Assembly (NCBI GenBank): GCA_020048405.1
Contig: JAIFMP010000168.1
Location: forward strand, 1-34,068
Length of the DNA stretch: 34,068 nt
Direction: 5' to 3'
Origin: Hydrogenophaga sp.
GTDB taxonomy: Bacteria > Pseudomonadota > Gammaproteobacteria > Burkholderiales > Burkholderiaceae_C
The position numbers and the translations under genes are program-made. The notes beneath the pieces were generated by a model. The model ran no database searches. It saw only the letters and a program-made list of their open reading frames with translations, and was not told the origin of the DNA. Shown piece by piece: positions 25,071 to 33,875 of this stretch (the first letter of the stretch is position 1; each line of letters begins with the position of its first letter).

Positions 25071-27015
25071 ACACCAGCAAGGCGTTCACGCGTTTGACGT
25101 AGGCGGCAGGGTCTTCAGGCAAGCCGCCTTCGGCCAGCACGGCCTGGTCGAACAGGATGTGGGCCAGGTCGTCGAAGTGGGCGGAGCCTTCCAGCTTTTT
25201 CACCAACGCGTGGTCTGCGTTGACTTCCAGCGTGGGTTTGCTGTCGGGGGCCTTCTGGCCGGCGGCTTTGAGCATGCGGGCCAGTTGGTTGGACACGTCG
25301 CCGTCTTCCACCACCAAACAGGCGGGCGAGTCCACCAGACGGGTGGTCACGCGCACGTCTTTGGCTTTGTCTTTCAGGGCTTCCTTCAGCTTCTCCAGCA
25401 GGGGCTTGAAGCTTTCGGCGGCAGCTTCGGCGGCCTTCTTTTCGTCTTCGTCTTGCAGCTTGCCGAGGTCGACCGCGCCTTTGGCAACGCTTTGCAGCGG
25501 GGTGCCGTCGAACTCGTGCACGAATGACAGCGCCCACTCGTCCACGCGGTCGGTCATCAGCAGGACTTCAATACCCTTTTTCTTGAACACTTCCAGCTGT
25601 GGGCTGTTCTTGGCACCCGCCACCGTGTCGGCGGTGATGTAGTAAATGGCCTCCTGGCCTTCTTTCATTCGGGCTTTGTAGTCTGCAAAACCGGTGCTCA
25701 CGCCCTCTGTGGTGCTGCTGGCAAAGCGCAGCAGCTTGGCGATTTTGTCTTTGTTGGCAAAGTCTTCGCCCAGGCCTTCTTTCAGCACGCTGCCGAACTC
25801 GGCGTAGAACTGGGTGTACTTGCCGGCCTCTTTTTCAGCGGCGGCTTTCTCTTCGGCACTCAGCACGTCGGTCACGCCGTCCGCACCTTCAGCAGCGGGC
25901 AGTTTGTCTTTTTTGGCCATGTCTTCCAGCATGGCCAGCACGCGGCGGGTGTTGCCTTCGCGGATGGCTTTCACGTCGCGGCTCTCTTGCAGCAGCTCGC
26001 GGCTGACGTTCAGCGGCAGGTCGGCAGAATCGACCACACCTTTGACCCAGCGCAGGTAGCTGGGCATGAGCGCCTCGGCGTCGTCCATGATGAACACACG
26101 CTTGACGTACAACTTGATGCCGGCCTTTTTGTCGCGGTTCCACAGGTCGTGCGGGGCTTTGGAAGGGATGTACAGCAGTTGTGTGTATTCGGTGCTGCCT
26201 TCCACGCGGTTGTGCGTCCAAGCCAAAGGGTCGGCCTGGTCGTAGCTGATGTTTTTGTAGAACTCGGCGTACTGTTCGTCAGACAGGTCTTTTTTGCTGC
26301 GGGTCCACAGCGCGCTGGCGGAGTTGACGGGTTCCCACTCGTCTTTCTTGACGTATTCGCTTTTCTCGGCGTCCCACTCCTCTTTTTGCATCAGCACGGG
26401 CAGGCTGATGTGATCGGAGTATTTGCCGATGATGGTTTTCAGCTTCCAGTGGCTGAGGTACTCGGACGCATCGTCGCGCAGGTGCAGCGTGACGCTGGTG
26501 CCGCGTGCGGGGCGGTCGATGGTTTCCACCTCGAAGTCGCCCGTGCCGCCGCTGACCCAGCGCACGCCTTCGGCGGCGGGCAGGCCCGCGCGGCGGCTTT
26601 CAACGGAAATTTTGTCGGCCACGATGAAGCCGCTGTAAAAGCCCACGCCGAACTGGCCAATCAGTTGGGCGTCTTTTTTCTGGTCGCCACTCAAGCGGCC
26701 CATGAAGTCTTTGGTGCCGCTTTTGGCGATGGTGCCCAGGTGGTCGATGGCCTCCTGCGCGCTCATTCCAATGCCGTTGTCAGTGATGGTGATGGTTTTG
26801 GCTTCTTTGTCGAAGGCCACGCGCACGTCGAGGTTGGGCGCGTCTTCAAACAGGGCGGCGTTGTTCAGCGCCTCGAAGCGGAGCTTGTCGCACGCGTCGG
26901 ATGCGTTGGACACCAACTCGCGCATGAAGATTTCTTTGTTGGAGTACAGCGAATGCGTGACCAGGTGCAGCAGTTGCGCCACTTCGGCTTGGAAGGAAAG
27001 GGTTTGTTTGCTCAT
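25069..27015 (-). CDS. htpG: Molecular chaperone HtpG (Hsp90)
   Basis: A 648-residue bacterial Hsp90. The ATP-binding GHKL domain (about 1-215) has [15 protein letters not shown], the ITDNGIGM loop, [12 protein letters not shown] and [16 protein letters not shown]; the middle domain has [11 protein letters not shown] and [14 protein letters not shown] with the conserved catalytic-loop arginine; the C-terminal dimerisation domain ends [12 protein letters not shown]. Length is close to the 624 residues of E. coli. It has a strong terminator and a heat-shock-like -35 element upstream. It is divergent from the RsbQ-like gene. Confidence 0.98.
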   Translation of the reverse strand: MSKQTLSFQAEVAQLLHLVTHSLYSNKEIFMRELVSNASDACDKLRFEALNNAALFEDAPNLDVRVAFDKEAKTITITDNGIGMSAQEAIDHLGTIAKSGTKDFMGRLSGDQKKDAQLIGQFGVGFYSGFIVADKISVESRRAGLPAAEGVRWVSGGTGDFEVETIDRPARGTSVTLHLRDDASEYLSHWKLKTIIGKYSDHISLPVLMQKEEWDAEKSEYVKKDEWEPVNSASALWTRSKKDLSDEQYAEFYKNISYDQADPLAWTHNRVEGSTEYTQLLYIPSKAPHDLWNRDKKAGIKLYVKRVFIMDDAEALMPSYLRWVKGVVDSADLPLNVSRELLQESRDVKAIREGNTRRVLAMLEDMAKKDKLPAAEGADGVTDVLSAEEKAAAEKEAGKYTQFYAEFGSVLKEGLGEDFANKDKIAKLLRFASSTTEGVSTGFADYKARMKEGQEAIYYITADTVAGAKNSPQLEVFKKKGIEVLLMTDRVDEWALSFVHEFDGTPLQSVAKGAVDLGKLQDEDEKKAAEAAAESFKPLLEKLKEALKDKAKDVRVTTRLVDSPACLVVEDGDVSNQLARMLKAAGQKAPDSKPTLEVNADHALVKKLEGSAHFDDLAHILFDQAVLAEGGLPEDPAAYVKRVNALLV

Positions 27016-27069
27016 GGTTTTGCGACAGATTCAACGAAAAAAGGTCACGGCATGTTCCGTGCTGAACGC

Positions 27070-27097
27070 ACTTGGTGCTGCTGCGTGAAATTTCAAG
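27070..27097 (-). promoter_or_regulatory. Candidate heat-shock (sigma-32) promoter of htpG
   Basis: On the minus strand a perfect CTTGAAA -35 box (27097-27091) is followed after 15 bases by CCAAGT (27075-27070), a poor match to the CCCCAT -10 box. It lies 55-80 bases before the htpG start. The -35 and the gene's identity support it; the -10 does not. Confidence 0.45.
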
Positions 27098-27192
27098 TGG
27101 GACAGCAAGAGGCCCAAGCCGCTGGCCGCTACACTGAGTCAAATTCAGAAGACCCTTGGCACGCTATCAGACTGGGAGTCAGCGACATTTCC

Positions 27193-27996
27193 ATGACCAC
27201 CGTTCTCCAACGCAACAACGTCCACGTGCTAGGCAGTGAAGGCCCTGTGCTCCTGTACGCCCATGGATTTGGCTGCAATCAAACCATGTGGGACGGCGTG
27301 ACGCCCGGCTTTGCAGACTCGCGCAGGCAAGTGCTGTTTGACTACGTCGGCAGTGGGCAATCAGACCTGTCTGCATTCGACCCCGCGCGCTACAGGGATC
27401 TGGCGGGATATGCCCAAGACGTACTGGATGTGTGTGACGCACTGGGGCTGACTCAAGACGTCACCTTTGTTGGCCACTCGGTCAGTTGCAGCATTGGCTT
27501 GCTTGCAGCCATCCAACGCCCCAGGTTGTTCAAACAGCAGGTGTGGGTGGGACCAACTCCCTGCTTCCTGAATCTGCCGCCGGACTATGCCGGTGGTTTT
27601 GAGCGCAAAGACCTGGAAGACTTGCTCGACCTCATGGACCAGAATTACATGGGCTGGGGCCAGTACCTGGGGCCCGTGGTATCGGGTTCTCCGGTCACAG
27701 ATCCTGTCACGCACAAGCTGACCGACAGCTTCTGCTCCACAGATCCGACGGCAGCCCGCGTGTTTGCCCAGGCAACTTTTTTTGCCGACAACAGGGCTGA
27801 CTTGCCCCACATGCCGGTGCCGAGCCTGATCCTTCAGCACGCCGACGACGTGTTGGTGCCCAAACACATCGGGCAATTTCTGCATGAGCGTGTGCCGGGA
27901 AGCACCTTGAAAATGCTCAACGTCACAGGGCACAGCGCACACATGAGCCACCCCAAATTGGTCATCGAAGCCATGCAGGCCTTTCTGACCACCTGA
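27193..27996 (+). CDS. RsbQ-like alpha/beta hydrolase
   Basis: A 267-residue alpha/beta hydrolase of the RsbQ/D14/KAI2 type. The catalytic triad S96 (GHSVSCSIG), D219 (HADDVLVP) and H247 (GHSAHMSHP) has the same residue numbers as Bacillus RsbQ, and HGFGCNQTMWDGV near the N-terminus is the family signature. In Bacillus RsbQ is needed by the PAS-domain phosphatase RsbP and is thought to make or deliver a small hydrophobic signal. Here the next gene, 19 bases downstream, is a PAS-GGDEF cyclase, so a small-molecule input to c-di-GMP is likely. Start ATG 27193 gives the usual MTTVLQRNNVHV opening. Confidence 0.93.
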   Translation: MTTVLQRNNVHVLGSEGPVLLYAHGFGCNQTMWDGVTPGFADSRRQVLFDYVGSGQSDLSAFDPARYRDLAGYAQDVLDVCDALGLTQDVTFVGHSVSCSIGLLAAIQRPRLFKQQVWVGPTPCFLNLPPDYAGGFERKDLEDLLDLMDQNYMGWGQYLGPVVSGSPVTDPVTHKLTDSFCSTDPTAARVFAQATFFADNRADLPHMPVPSLILQHADDVLVPKHIGQFLHERVPGSTLKMLNVTGHSAHMSHPKLVIEAMQAFLTT

Positions 27997-28015
27997 CTCA
28001 CAGCGGCCAGAACGC

Positions 28016-29044
28016 ATGCAAGACCTTCTGGCCAATATCCGTTGTCTGTTGCTGGTCACCGATCGCACAGGTACGGTCCGGGCGCTGTCAGCAGACATGG
28101 CGGGAACCGTGTCCACACCGCTCAGCGAACTGGTGGGTCAAAACATGGCGGTTTTCCTGACGCCTGCCGGTCGCGTCTTCATGCAAACGCATGTGTGGCC
28201 TACGCTCCTCAAGGTAGGTGAGTTGCTCGAGGGATACCTGACCTTACGACACCACGTCAACGGTGACATTCCCGTCATGTTCAATGCGCACATGAGCATG
28301 GTGGAAGGCGAACCGCTGTGTTATTGGGTGTTCTTTCAAATCAAGGATCGCAGCCGGTTTGAAGCTGAGCTGATTGCTGCCCGATCAAAAGCGCAGGAAC
28401 TGACCCGCCAACTGTCTGAAACCAACCAGGCACTGGAGGCAGCCAACCACGACCTGCGCTTGAAGGCTGCACTCGTAGAGACCCACAACCAGCAGCTCGA
28501 AGTACTCAGCCAGACCGACGTACTCACGGGTGTGGGCAACCGCCGAGCCTTGCAGGCGGCTTTCCAGCTCTGGCGCGACGCGCAAGTGGCCGCGGCACCC
28601 GAAGGCATGTCGGTCGCGTCATTGCTGATGGTGGATGCAGACCACTTCAAACGTGTCAACGACACCTGGAGCCATGATGAGGGCGACCGCGTGCTTGTGG
28701 CATTGGCGCAGGCCCTGCGTGCCAGCGTGCGGGTCACCGATCATGTCAGCCGATTTGGAGGCGAAGAATTCGTGGTCTGGTTGCCCCAGGCCACCGCCGA
28801 CGTGGCGCACCGGGTGTCGGAGGGCATACACCAGCGCATCCGTCAAATCGCCCCTGGGTCTGGGGACGATCGGCTCACCGTCAGCATAGGACAGGTCACG
28901 TTGTCTGGCATCCCGTCACAGATGGACCTGGAACAGTGGCTCAGATCAGCGGACCGTGCTGTGTACAGCGCCAAAGACCAGGGGCGCAACCAGACCGTGG
29001 TCGCTCATGACCCGGATGTCAACGGTTCCGCAGCGCCGGGTTAA
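28016..29044 (+). CDS. PAS-GGDEF diguanylate cyclase paired with RsbQ-like gene
   Basis: The product is 342 residues: an N-terminal PAS-like domain (1-112, IRCLLLVTDRTGTVRALSAD and YWVFFQIKDRSRFEAEL), a coiled coil (about 112-165) and a C-terminal GGDEF domain with DVLTGVGNRRAL, DADHFKRVNDTWSH and an active-type GGEEF motif (248-252). A product-inhibition site RVTD (239-242) lies exactly five residues before it. No TM segment, so it is cytoplasmic. The pairing replaces the RsbP phosphatase of Bacillus with a cyclase. The PAS domain is expected to sense the product of the hydrolase (inference). Confidence 0.93.
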   Translation: MQDLLANIRCLLLVTDRTGTVRALSADMAGTVSTPLSELVGQNMAVFLTPAGRVFMQTHVWPTLLKVGELLEGYLTLRHHVNGDIPVMFNAHMSMVEGEPLCYWVFFQIKDRSRFEAELIAARSKAQELTRQLSETNQALEAANHDLRLKAALVETHNQQLEVLSQTDVLTGVGNRRALQAAFQLWRDAQVAAAPEGMSVASLLMVDADHFKRVNDTWSHDEGDRVLVALAQALRASVRVTDHVSRFGGEEFVVWLPQATADVAHRVSEGIHQRIRQIAPGSGDDRLTVSIGQVTLSGIPSQMDLEQWLRSADRAVYSAKDQGRNQTVVAHDPDVNGSAAPG

Positions 29045-29063
29045 ACAAACCACCGGCCAGCGG

Positions 29064-30326
29064 TCAGGTTGCAGTCGCATCACCGGCGAGAAGCCACGCA
29101 GCCATTTGCTGCGCCACTGCACGGCTGCCCAGAAGTTCCAGATGCCCTGCTCCGTGCACCACCAGTTGGTGGCTGCGCGGAAAGGCCAGCTTGCGCCTGG
29201 GGTCGCCATGAATACCCAGCGCGCTGTTCAGCGGGACCAGGCCATCACCAGTGAGTCGCTCGGCCAGCAAACTGCGCCTGCCCGCCAGGGTGGCGGCCAC
29301 TGCAAAACACTTCACACCGTCGGGCAGCGGCACAGATGTTCGGGTGTCGCACGCGCGGCGGTATTTTTCGCGACCTTGCCAGTCACTGTCCAGCAGGTGC
29401 CCGTACCGCAAGTCTGTGATCCCAGCGCTGCGCACCTGACCCACTTTGGCAAATGGTGCAGTGAAACGTGACACCAGGGGCATGTGGCCCAGTACTTCGT
29501 CGACCCAGGATCCCGCACGCTCCAGAGGAGCACCGTGATGTGGCGAGCCCAGAAACACCATGTGCCTCAAACGGGCTGGCCACAAGTGACCAGCGTGTGT
29601 GGCCGTGTGGTGTGCACTGCGGGCCAAAAGCCCACCCATGCTGTGGCCCACGAGCGTGATGGTCTGCAGATCGACAGGCCACTGGGCTACCAGGTGCTCC
29701 AGCATCTCGGCCAGCTGCGCTCCGTTGTCAGACACATGCAGGCCGCTGTTGTAGCGCAGATAGAGCGGTGTGGCACCCAGTGACTCGGCCAGGAAAGCCC
29801 CGTGGTCGTGCCCTGCGAAGCTCCACTGGCGGTCGTTCATGCACAGGCCGTGGATCAGGATGACAACATGGGGCAATGCGGCTGCAGGCATTGCCAACTC
29901 TGTGGCCGACTGCGACAGGGGCAAAGGCACTCCTGCATGGCGCAGCTGCATGGGCAACGCCAGTGCGTTGCCCGTGGCCACCAAGTGGTCACCCAGCACA
30001 CCATTGAGAGCGGACAGCACGGCCTCGCGCTCAGCGGTATCGCTTTGGGAGCTTTCAATGAAAGGCAGCAGCGTTTCCAACAACCGGTCGAGACCCCTGC
30101 CCACCCAATGCGTGGTGGCCCGGACGCTTCGGTACACCAGTCCTGTCACGCCTGAGGTACGGCCCGGCTGTGTTGCTGCACGCCCACCGGCACTGCGCAA
30201 CACGGCCTGGTGCACACCCTCGGTGATGCCGATGATGCCGGTGGTGGCCTGCGTGGCCAGTTGAACACCCGCACGCAGGTCAGACGCCTTGAGGTGGCGC
30301 AGGCCTGGGCGGTCAGAAGGTTTCAT
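29064..30326 (-). CDS. Lipase/PGAP1-like alpha/beta hydrolase
   Basis: A 420-residue hydrolase. After an unassigned N-terminal region (1-150), the fold starts at HVVILIHGLCMNDRQWSF, has the nucleophile elbow LVGHSMGGLLARSA, then MVFLGSPHHGAPLERAG, and a late Asp/His region (TGDGLVPLNSALG, VHGAGHLELLG). This resembles esterases/lipases related to PGAP1. No signal peptide is apparent. Start ATG 30326 overlaps the pseudouridine synthase stop by 14 bases. It is convergent with the GGDEF gene, whose stop is 19 bases away. Confidence 0.88.
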   Translation of the reverse strand: MKPSDRPGLRHLKASDLRAGVQLATQATTGIIGITEGVHQAVLRSAGGRAATQPGRTSGVTGLVYRSVRATTHWVGRGLDRLLETLLPFIESSQSDTAEREAVLSALNGVLGDHLVATGNALALPMQLRHAGVPLPLSQSATELAMPAAALPHVVILIHGLCMNDRQWSFAGHDHGAFLAESLGATPLYLRYNSGLHVSDNGAQLAEMLEHLVAQWPVDLQTITLVGHSMGGLLARSAHHTATHAGHLWPARLRHMVFLGSPHHGAPLERAGSWVDEVLGHMPLVSRFTAPFAKVGQVRSAGITDLRYGHLLDSDWQGREKYRRACDTRTSVPLPDGVKCFAVAATLAGRRSLLAERLTGDGLVPLNSALGIHGDPRRKLAFPRSHQLVVHGAGHLELLGSRAVAQQMAAWLLAGDATAT

Positions 30327-31464
30327 CGGGCAAAAGGTAACGCCACTGGCCGGCCGGCAGGTTGCCCAGGGTGATGCGGCCCATGCGGATGCGCTTCAAG
30401 CCCACCACCTTCAGGCCCACCTGCTCACACATGCGGCGGATCTGGCGTTTTTTGCCCTGCGTGAGCACAAACCGAAGTTGCTCGGGGTTTTGCCAGTCCA
30501 CGCGGGCGGGCTTGAGCGGCTCGCCATCCAGGCTCAGGCCGTGGCGCAGCAACGCCATTTGCGCCTCGGGAAACACCGACTGGACGTCGGTGGCAATGTC
30601 GCGCCCATCCGGGGCGGTGCAGGTCACTCGCACAAGGTATTCCTTCTCCATCTCGGAGTCTTCGCCAATGAGCTGGCGCGCCACTCGGCCGTCCTGGGTG
30701 AGGACGAGCAAGCCCACGGAGTCGATGTCCAGCCGCCCAGCGGGGGCCAGACCCTGCAGCTGGCTGAAGTTGAAGCGCGTGCGGCTGGTGCAATGCTGCC
30801 AGCGGGTGCGCGGGTTGATGAGGGTGACCGCAGGCTGGTGCCCGTCTTCGGCCTGGCCGCTCACAAAACCCATGGGCTTGTGCAGCAGGATGGTGACCTG
30901 CTGCTCCTGCTGGCCTTTGGCCTGCTCGCTCACCTCGATGCGGTCGCCGGGCTGCACCAGTTGGCCCATCTCGGCCACCACACCGTTGACGGTGACCCAG
31001 CCTTGTTCGATCCAGGCATCGCCCTCACGGCGCGAGCACATGCGCAACTCGGCCATGCGTTTGTTCAGGCGCGTGCCCTCGGCGCCACCCGGGGGCGCTG
31101 CCACGCGGCGCGCGGCCCCTGCCGCCGGGGCCGGTGCGGGCTGTGGTTGCGCGGGCTTGGGCCGCTCCACCTGTGCGAAGGGACGTGCGCCTGCGTGGTC
31201 GCGCACGGGGCTGTCAAAACGCTCACCCCGCTCGGGGCGTGAAACGGGCCGTGCATCTGCGCGAGGACCGGGTGCCGGGCGGCCAGCGTCACGAGTGGCA
31301 CGCGGGGGCCGCTCGTCGCGCTCCCTTTGGCGCGGCAGGGCCGGGGGTGTGGCATCAGGGCCGGGCGCGGGGCTGGGGTTGGACAGGCGCTCCAGGGCCA
31401 AGGCCCGTTGCTCGCGCAGTTGTTTTTGGTCGGCGCGAAGGCCCAGGGGTTTGCGATCTGTCAT
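30313..31464 (-). CDS. rRNA pseudouridine synthase, RluB/E/F group
   Basis: This 383-residue protein modifies ribosomal RNA. An S4 RNA-binding domain (about 131-180, TRLNKRMAELRMCSRREGDA) precedes the catalytic domain, with Asp246 in PAGRLDIDSVGLLVLTQDG, then MEKEYLVRV and KKRQIRRMCEQVGLKVVGLK. The sequence is closest in style to RluF (23S U2604), but RluB and RluE cannot be excluded. The first 130 residues are low complexity, rich in Pro, Arg and Ala; such tails are common in this family in beta-proteobacteria. Start ATG 31464 is eight bases from repeat copy B. Confidence 0.9.
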   Translation of the reverse strand: MTDRKPLGLRADQKQLREQRALALERLSNPSPAPGPDATPPALPRQRERDERPPRATRDAGRPAPGPRADARPVSRPERGERFDSPVRDHAGARPFAQVERPKPAQPQPAPAPAAGAARRVAAPPGGAEGTRLNKRMAELRMCSRREGDAWIEQGWVTVNGVVAEMGQLVQPGDRIEVSEQAKGQQEQQVTILLHKPMGFVSGQAEDGHQPAVTLINPRTRWQHCTSRTRFNFSQLQGLAPAGRLDIDSVGLLVLTQDGRVARQLIGEDSEMEKEYLVRVTCTAPDGRDIATDVQSVFPEAQMALLRHGLSLDGEPLKPARVDWQNPEQLRFVLTQGKKRQIRRMCEQVGLKVVGLKRIRMGRITLGNLPAGQWRYLLPDETF

Positions 31465-31471
31465 TTTTTAT

Positions 31472-31515
31472 ATAGCTATAAACCCTCACCAATAAAGCGG
31501 TAGAGGCCAAAATTT
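31472..31515 (+). repeat. Copy B of the dispersed ~50-base repeat
   Basis: It begins ATAGCTATAAACCCTCACCA, has core AAAGCGGTAGAGGCC and ends AAAATTT. It fills most of the 59-base gap between the GGDEF-EAL gene and the pseudouridine synthase gene. Confidence 0.45.
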
Positions 31516-31523
31516 CCCGAAAA

Positions 31524-33875
31524 TCAGCGGGTAGACTGCTGATGCCAACGCTCACATTGGGCCATGAAGTCTGTGGCGGGTACGGGTTTGCTCATGTGGT
31601 AGCCCTGCGCTTCGTCGCAGTGCAACTCGCCCAGTTGAGCCAGGATGGCGGCGTTTTCAACACCTTCGGCCACCACAGTCAGCCCCAGGTTGTGGGCCAG
31701 GTCGATGGTGGAGCGCACGATTTTCGCGTCGCTCTGGTCGTGCTCCATGCCCATCACGAAAGACTTGTCTATTTTCAGCTCGTTCACGGGGAGGCGCTTC
31801 AAATAGGCGAGCGAAGAATACCCGGTGCCAAAGTCGTCGATCGACAGTTTGAACCCCTGGGCCGAAAGTTTGTTCAGTGTGGCCTCGGCGCGCTGGGGGT
31901 CGTCCATGATGGCGCTTTCGGTGATTTCGAGGCAAAAGCCGCTGGTGGGCACCTGGTATTGCGCCATCACATCGGCCAGGCGACGCGGGAACTCCAGGTC
32001 GAGCAGGTCCCGGGTGGAGAGGTTGATGGCCACGCGGATGTGTTGGTCAGGCTGTTGCAAACCTTGCCACTGGCGGGCCGCCTCTTCAAACATCCACAGC
32101 GTGAGCTGGCGCACAAAGCCCGTTTGTTCGGCAAATGGAATGAACAGCATGGGCGGCACCAGTCCGCGCTGCGGGTGCTGCCAACGCACCAGTGCCTCGG
32201 CCGCCACCACCCGCCCGGTGGCCACACTGATTTTGGGTTGCAGGAACAGACGCAGCTCACCGTGCTCCAGCGCATGGCGCAGGTCGGTCAGCAGCGACAG
32301 GTTCTGCGCGCTGGACGAGTCCAGTGCGGGCTCGTAGGCCAGCGTGCCCACCGTGCGCGATTTAGCCGCGTGCATGGCAATTTCAGATCGGCTGAGCAAG
32401 ACATCGGGCAAGTCACCATCGGCGGGCCAGCTGGCCACACCCATACTGGCACTCACGTCGACGGTCTGGCCATTGAGAGCCAGCGGTTCTTCAAACGCCC
32501 GCGAAATGGCCTGGCTCAACTGCAACGCCCCCTCGCCATTGGTGCGGTACAACAACAGGCCGAACACATCGCCACCCAGGCGGGCCACACAGTTGCGCTC
32601 GTGCCGCAACTGTGACTGCAGGCGCTGCGCCACGGCCTTGAGCAATTCGTCACCGAAGGCATACCCGAGCACGTCGTTGACGTGTTTGAACCGGTCGAGG
32701 TTGAGGGTGATGACGGACACGGGCACCGACTCGGCTCGCCGCGTGGTCATCGCTTCGATCAGTTCTTCACGAAACTGCTCCCGGTTGGGCAGGCCGGTCA
32801 GGCGGTCCCAATAGGCGAGCTGGCGTACCTCGGCCTGTTTGGCCGCCACGACGGTGCGCATGTGGTCGAACGCACGAGACAACGTGCCCACCTCGTCGGC
32901 CCGGCGCAGTGCGGGCAGGGGCTCCAACCGCTGCACTGACACCAGCAGCCGCTGCAGGGGCTCGGTGACCCAGCGGGCGGTGAGCGTGCTGCCCACCGCA
33001 AACAGCACCACGCCAGCCAGGGTGATGGTGAATAACACCCACTGCAAACGCACGTAGGGGGCCAGAACCTCGTCAACGGAGCGCAGCAGCAGTGAATCGA
33101 TCTGGCCCGCCGCACCGTCCAGGCTGACGCGCCGTGTCAGCAGTGCCTGGCCTTGCAAGTCAATCTCGCCGCCCTGAAAACCGTTCAGGCTGACACCGGC
33201 CAGGTCCGCCGCAGCCAGGGTGCTGACCGCAACATTGACCTGACCGCCCTGGGGCTTCGTCAGCACAGCCAGGTGAATGTCGAGCAGGTCATACACATCG
33301 TCCGCCAGCGCCTGGTCGATGGGAAACCCCATCAGCACCCAGCCAATGACCAGGGGCGCCCGCATGGGCACCATCACGAATTGGTAGGGCACGGTGCCCA
33401 GCAAGGCAATCTGCCCGGCCCCGCCCGCCAAGGCCCCCCCAGCCACCAGGGACTGAGCCAGCGTGGTCAGCATGCCGGGGTGTGGCGCAGCGTCGGTGTG
33501 GCTGATGGCCTGCAGCTGCATTTGGGCATTGAACTGGGCGGTGATGCGCGAGCCGATGCGCGAGCCGTGGTTGTCCAGAGCGGATCGGATGGTTTCCAGG
33601 TCGCCGGAGTTGACCGCAGAGCGGAACCCGAAATCTGCGGCCAGCACGGCAGCGCCCAATTGCAGCTTGTCGGCGTTTTGGGACAGCACCCGCAGCCACA
33701 CGCGCTCACCCACCGCGAGTTCGTGCGCAATCTGTGTGCGGGCGTTGCTGGCAATGTTGGAACGCACCACGCCAAAACCGGCAATCTGCACCACCAGCAA
33801 CAACAGCAGCGACACGCCCACGATGCGCCCCACGAGGCCCATGCCGCGCCAACGGGACACCAGCAGTCCGCTCAT
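31524..33875 (-). CDS. Membrane GGDEF-EAL protein, probable c-di-GMP phosphodiesterase
   Basis: A 783-residue membrane sensor: TM1 about 16-36, periplasmic region about 37-277, TM2 about 278-299, HAMP-like linker (300-345), GGDEF domain (about 350-505) and EAL domain (about 525-783). The cyclase site is degenerate (GGDVF at 434-438), and no RxxD inhibition site is seen at the usual place. The EAL site looks intact: AEALVRW (E560), N618, E650-TES, SIDDFGTGYSSLAYLK (D680/D681), K701 and AEGVE. So it probably degrades c-di-GMP, with the GGDEF part perhaps binding GTP. Start ATG 33875 overlaps the stop of the upstream gene by four bases. Confidence 0.93.
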   Translation of the reverse strand: MSGLLVSRWRGMGLVGRIVGVSLLLLLVVQIAGFGVVRSNIASNARTQIAHELAVGERVWLRVLSQNADKLQLGAAVLAADFGFRSAVNSGDLETIRSALDNHGSRIGSRITAQFNAQMQLQAISHTDAAPHPGMLTTLAQSLVAGGALAGGAGQIALLGTVPYQFVMVPMRAPLVIGWVLMGFPIDQALADDVYDLLDIHLAVLTKPQGGQVNVAVSTLAAADLAGVSLNGFQGGEIDLQGQALLTRRVSLDGAAGQIDSLLLRSVDEVLAPYVRLQWVLFTITLAGVVLFAVGSTLTARWVTEPLQRLLVSVQRLEPLPALRRADEVGTLSRAFDHMRTVVAAKQAEVRQLAYWDRLTGLPNREQFREELIEAMTTRRAESVPVSVITLNLDRFKHVNDVLGYAFGDELLKAVAQRLQSQLRHERNCVARLGGDVFGLLLYRTNGEGALQLSQAISRAFEEPLALNGQTVDVSASMGVASWPADGDLPDVLLSRSEIAMHAAKSRTVGTLAYEPALDSSSAQNLSLLTDLRHALEHGELRLFLQPKISVATGRVVAAEALVRWQHPQRGLVPPMLFIPFAEQTGFVRQLTLWMFEEAARQWQGLQQPDQHIRVAINLSTRDLLDLEFPRRLADVMAQYQVPTSGFCLEITESAIMDDPQRAEATLNKLSAQGFKLSIDDFGTGYSSLAYLKRLPVNELKIDKSFVMGMEHDQSDAKIVRSTIDLAHNLGLTVVAEGVENAAILAQLGELHCDEAQGYHMSKPVPATDFMAQCERWHQQSTR

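Noticed and set aside
25987-27192. Long in-frame N-terminal extension of the RsbQ-like gene, antisense to htpG
   Set aside because: The extension has no hydrolase features; the family start fits ATG 27193.
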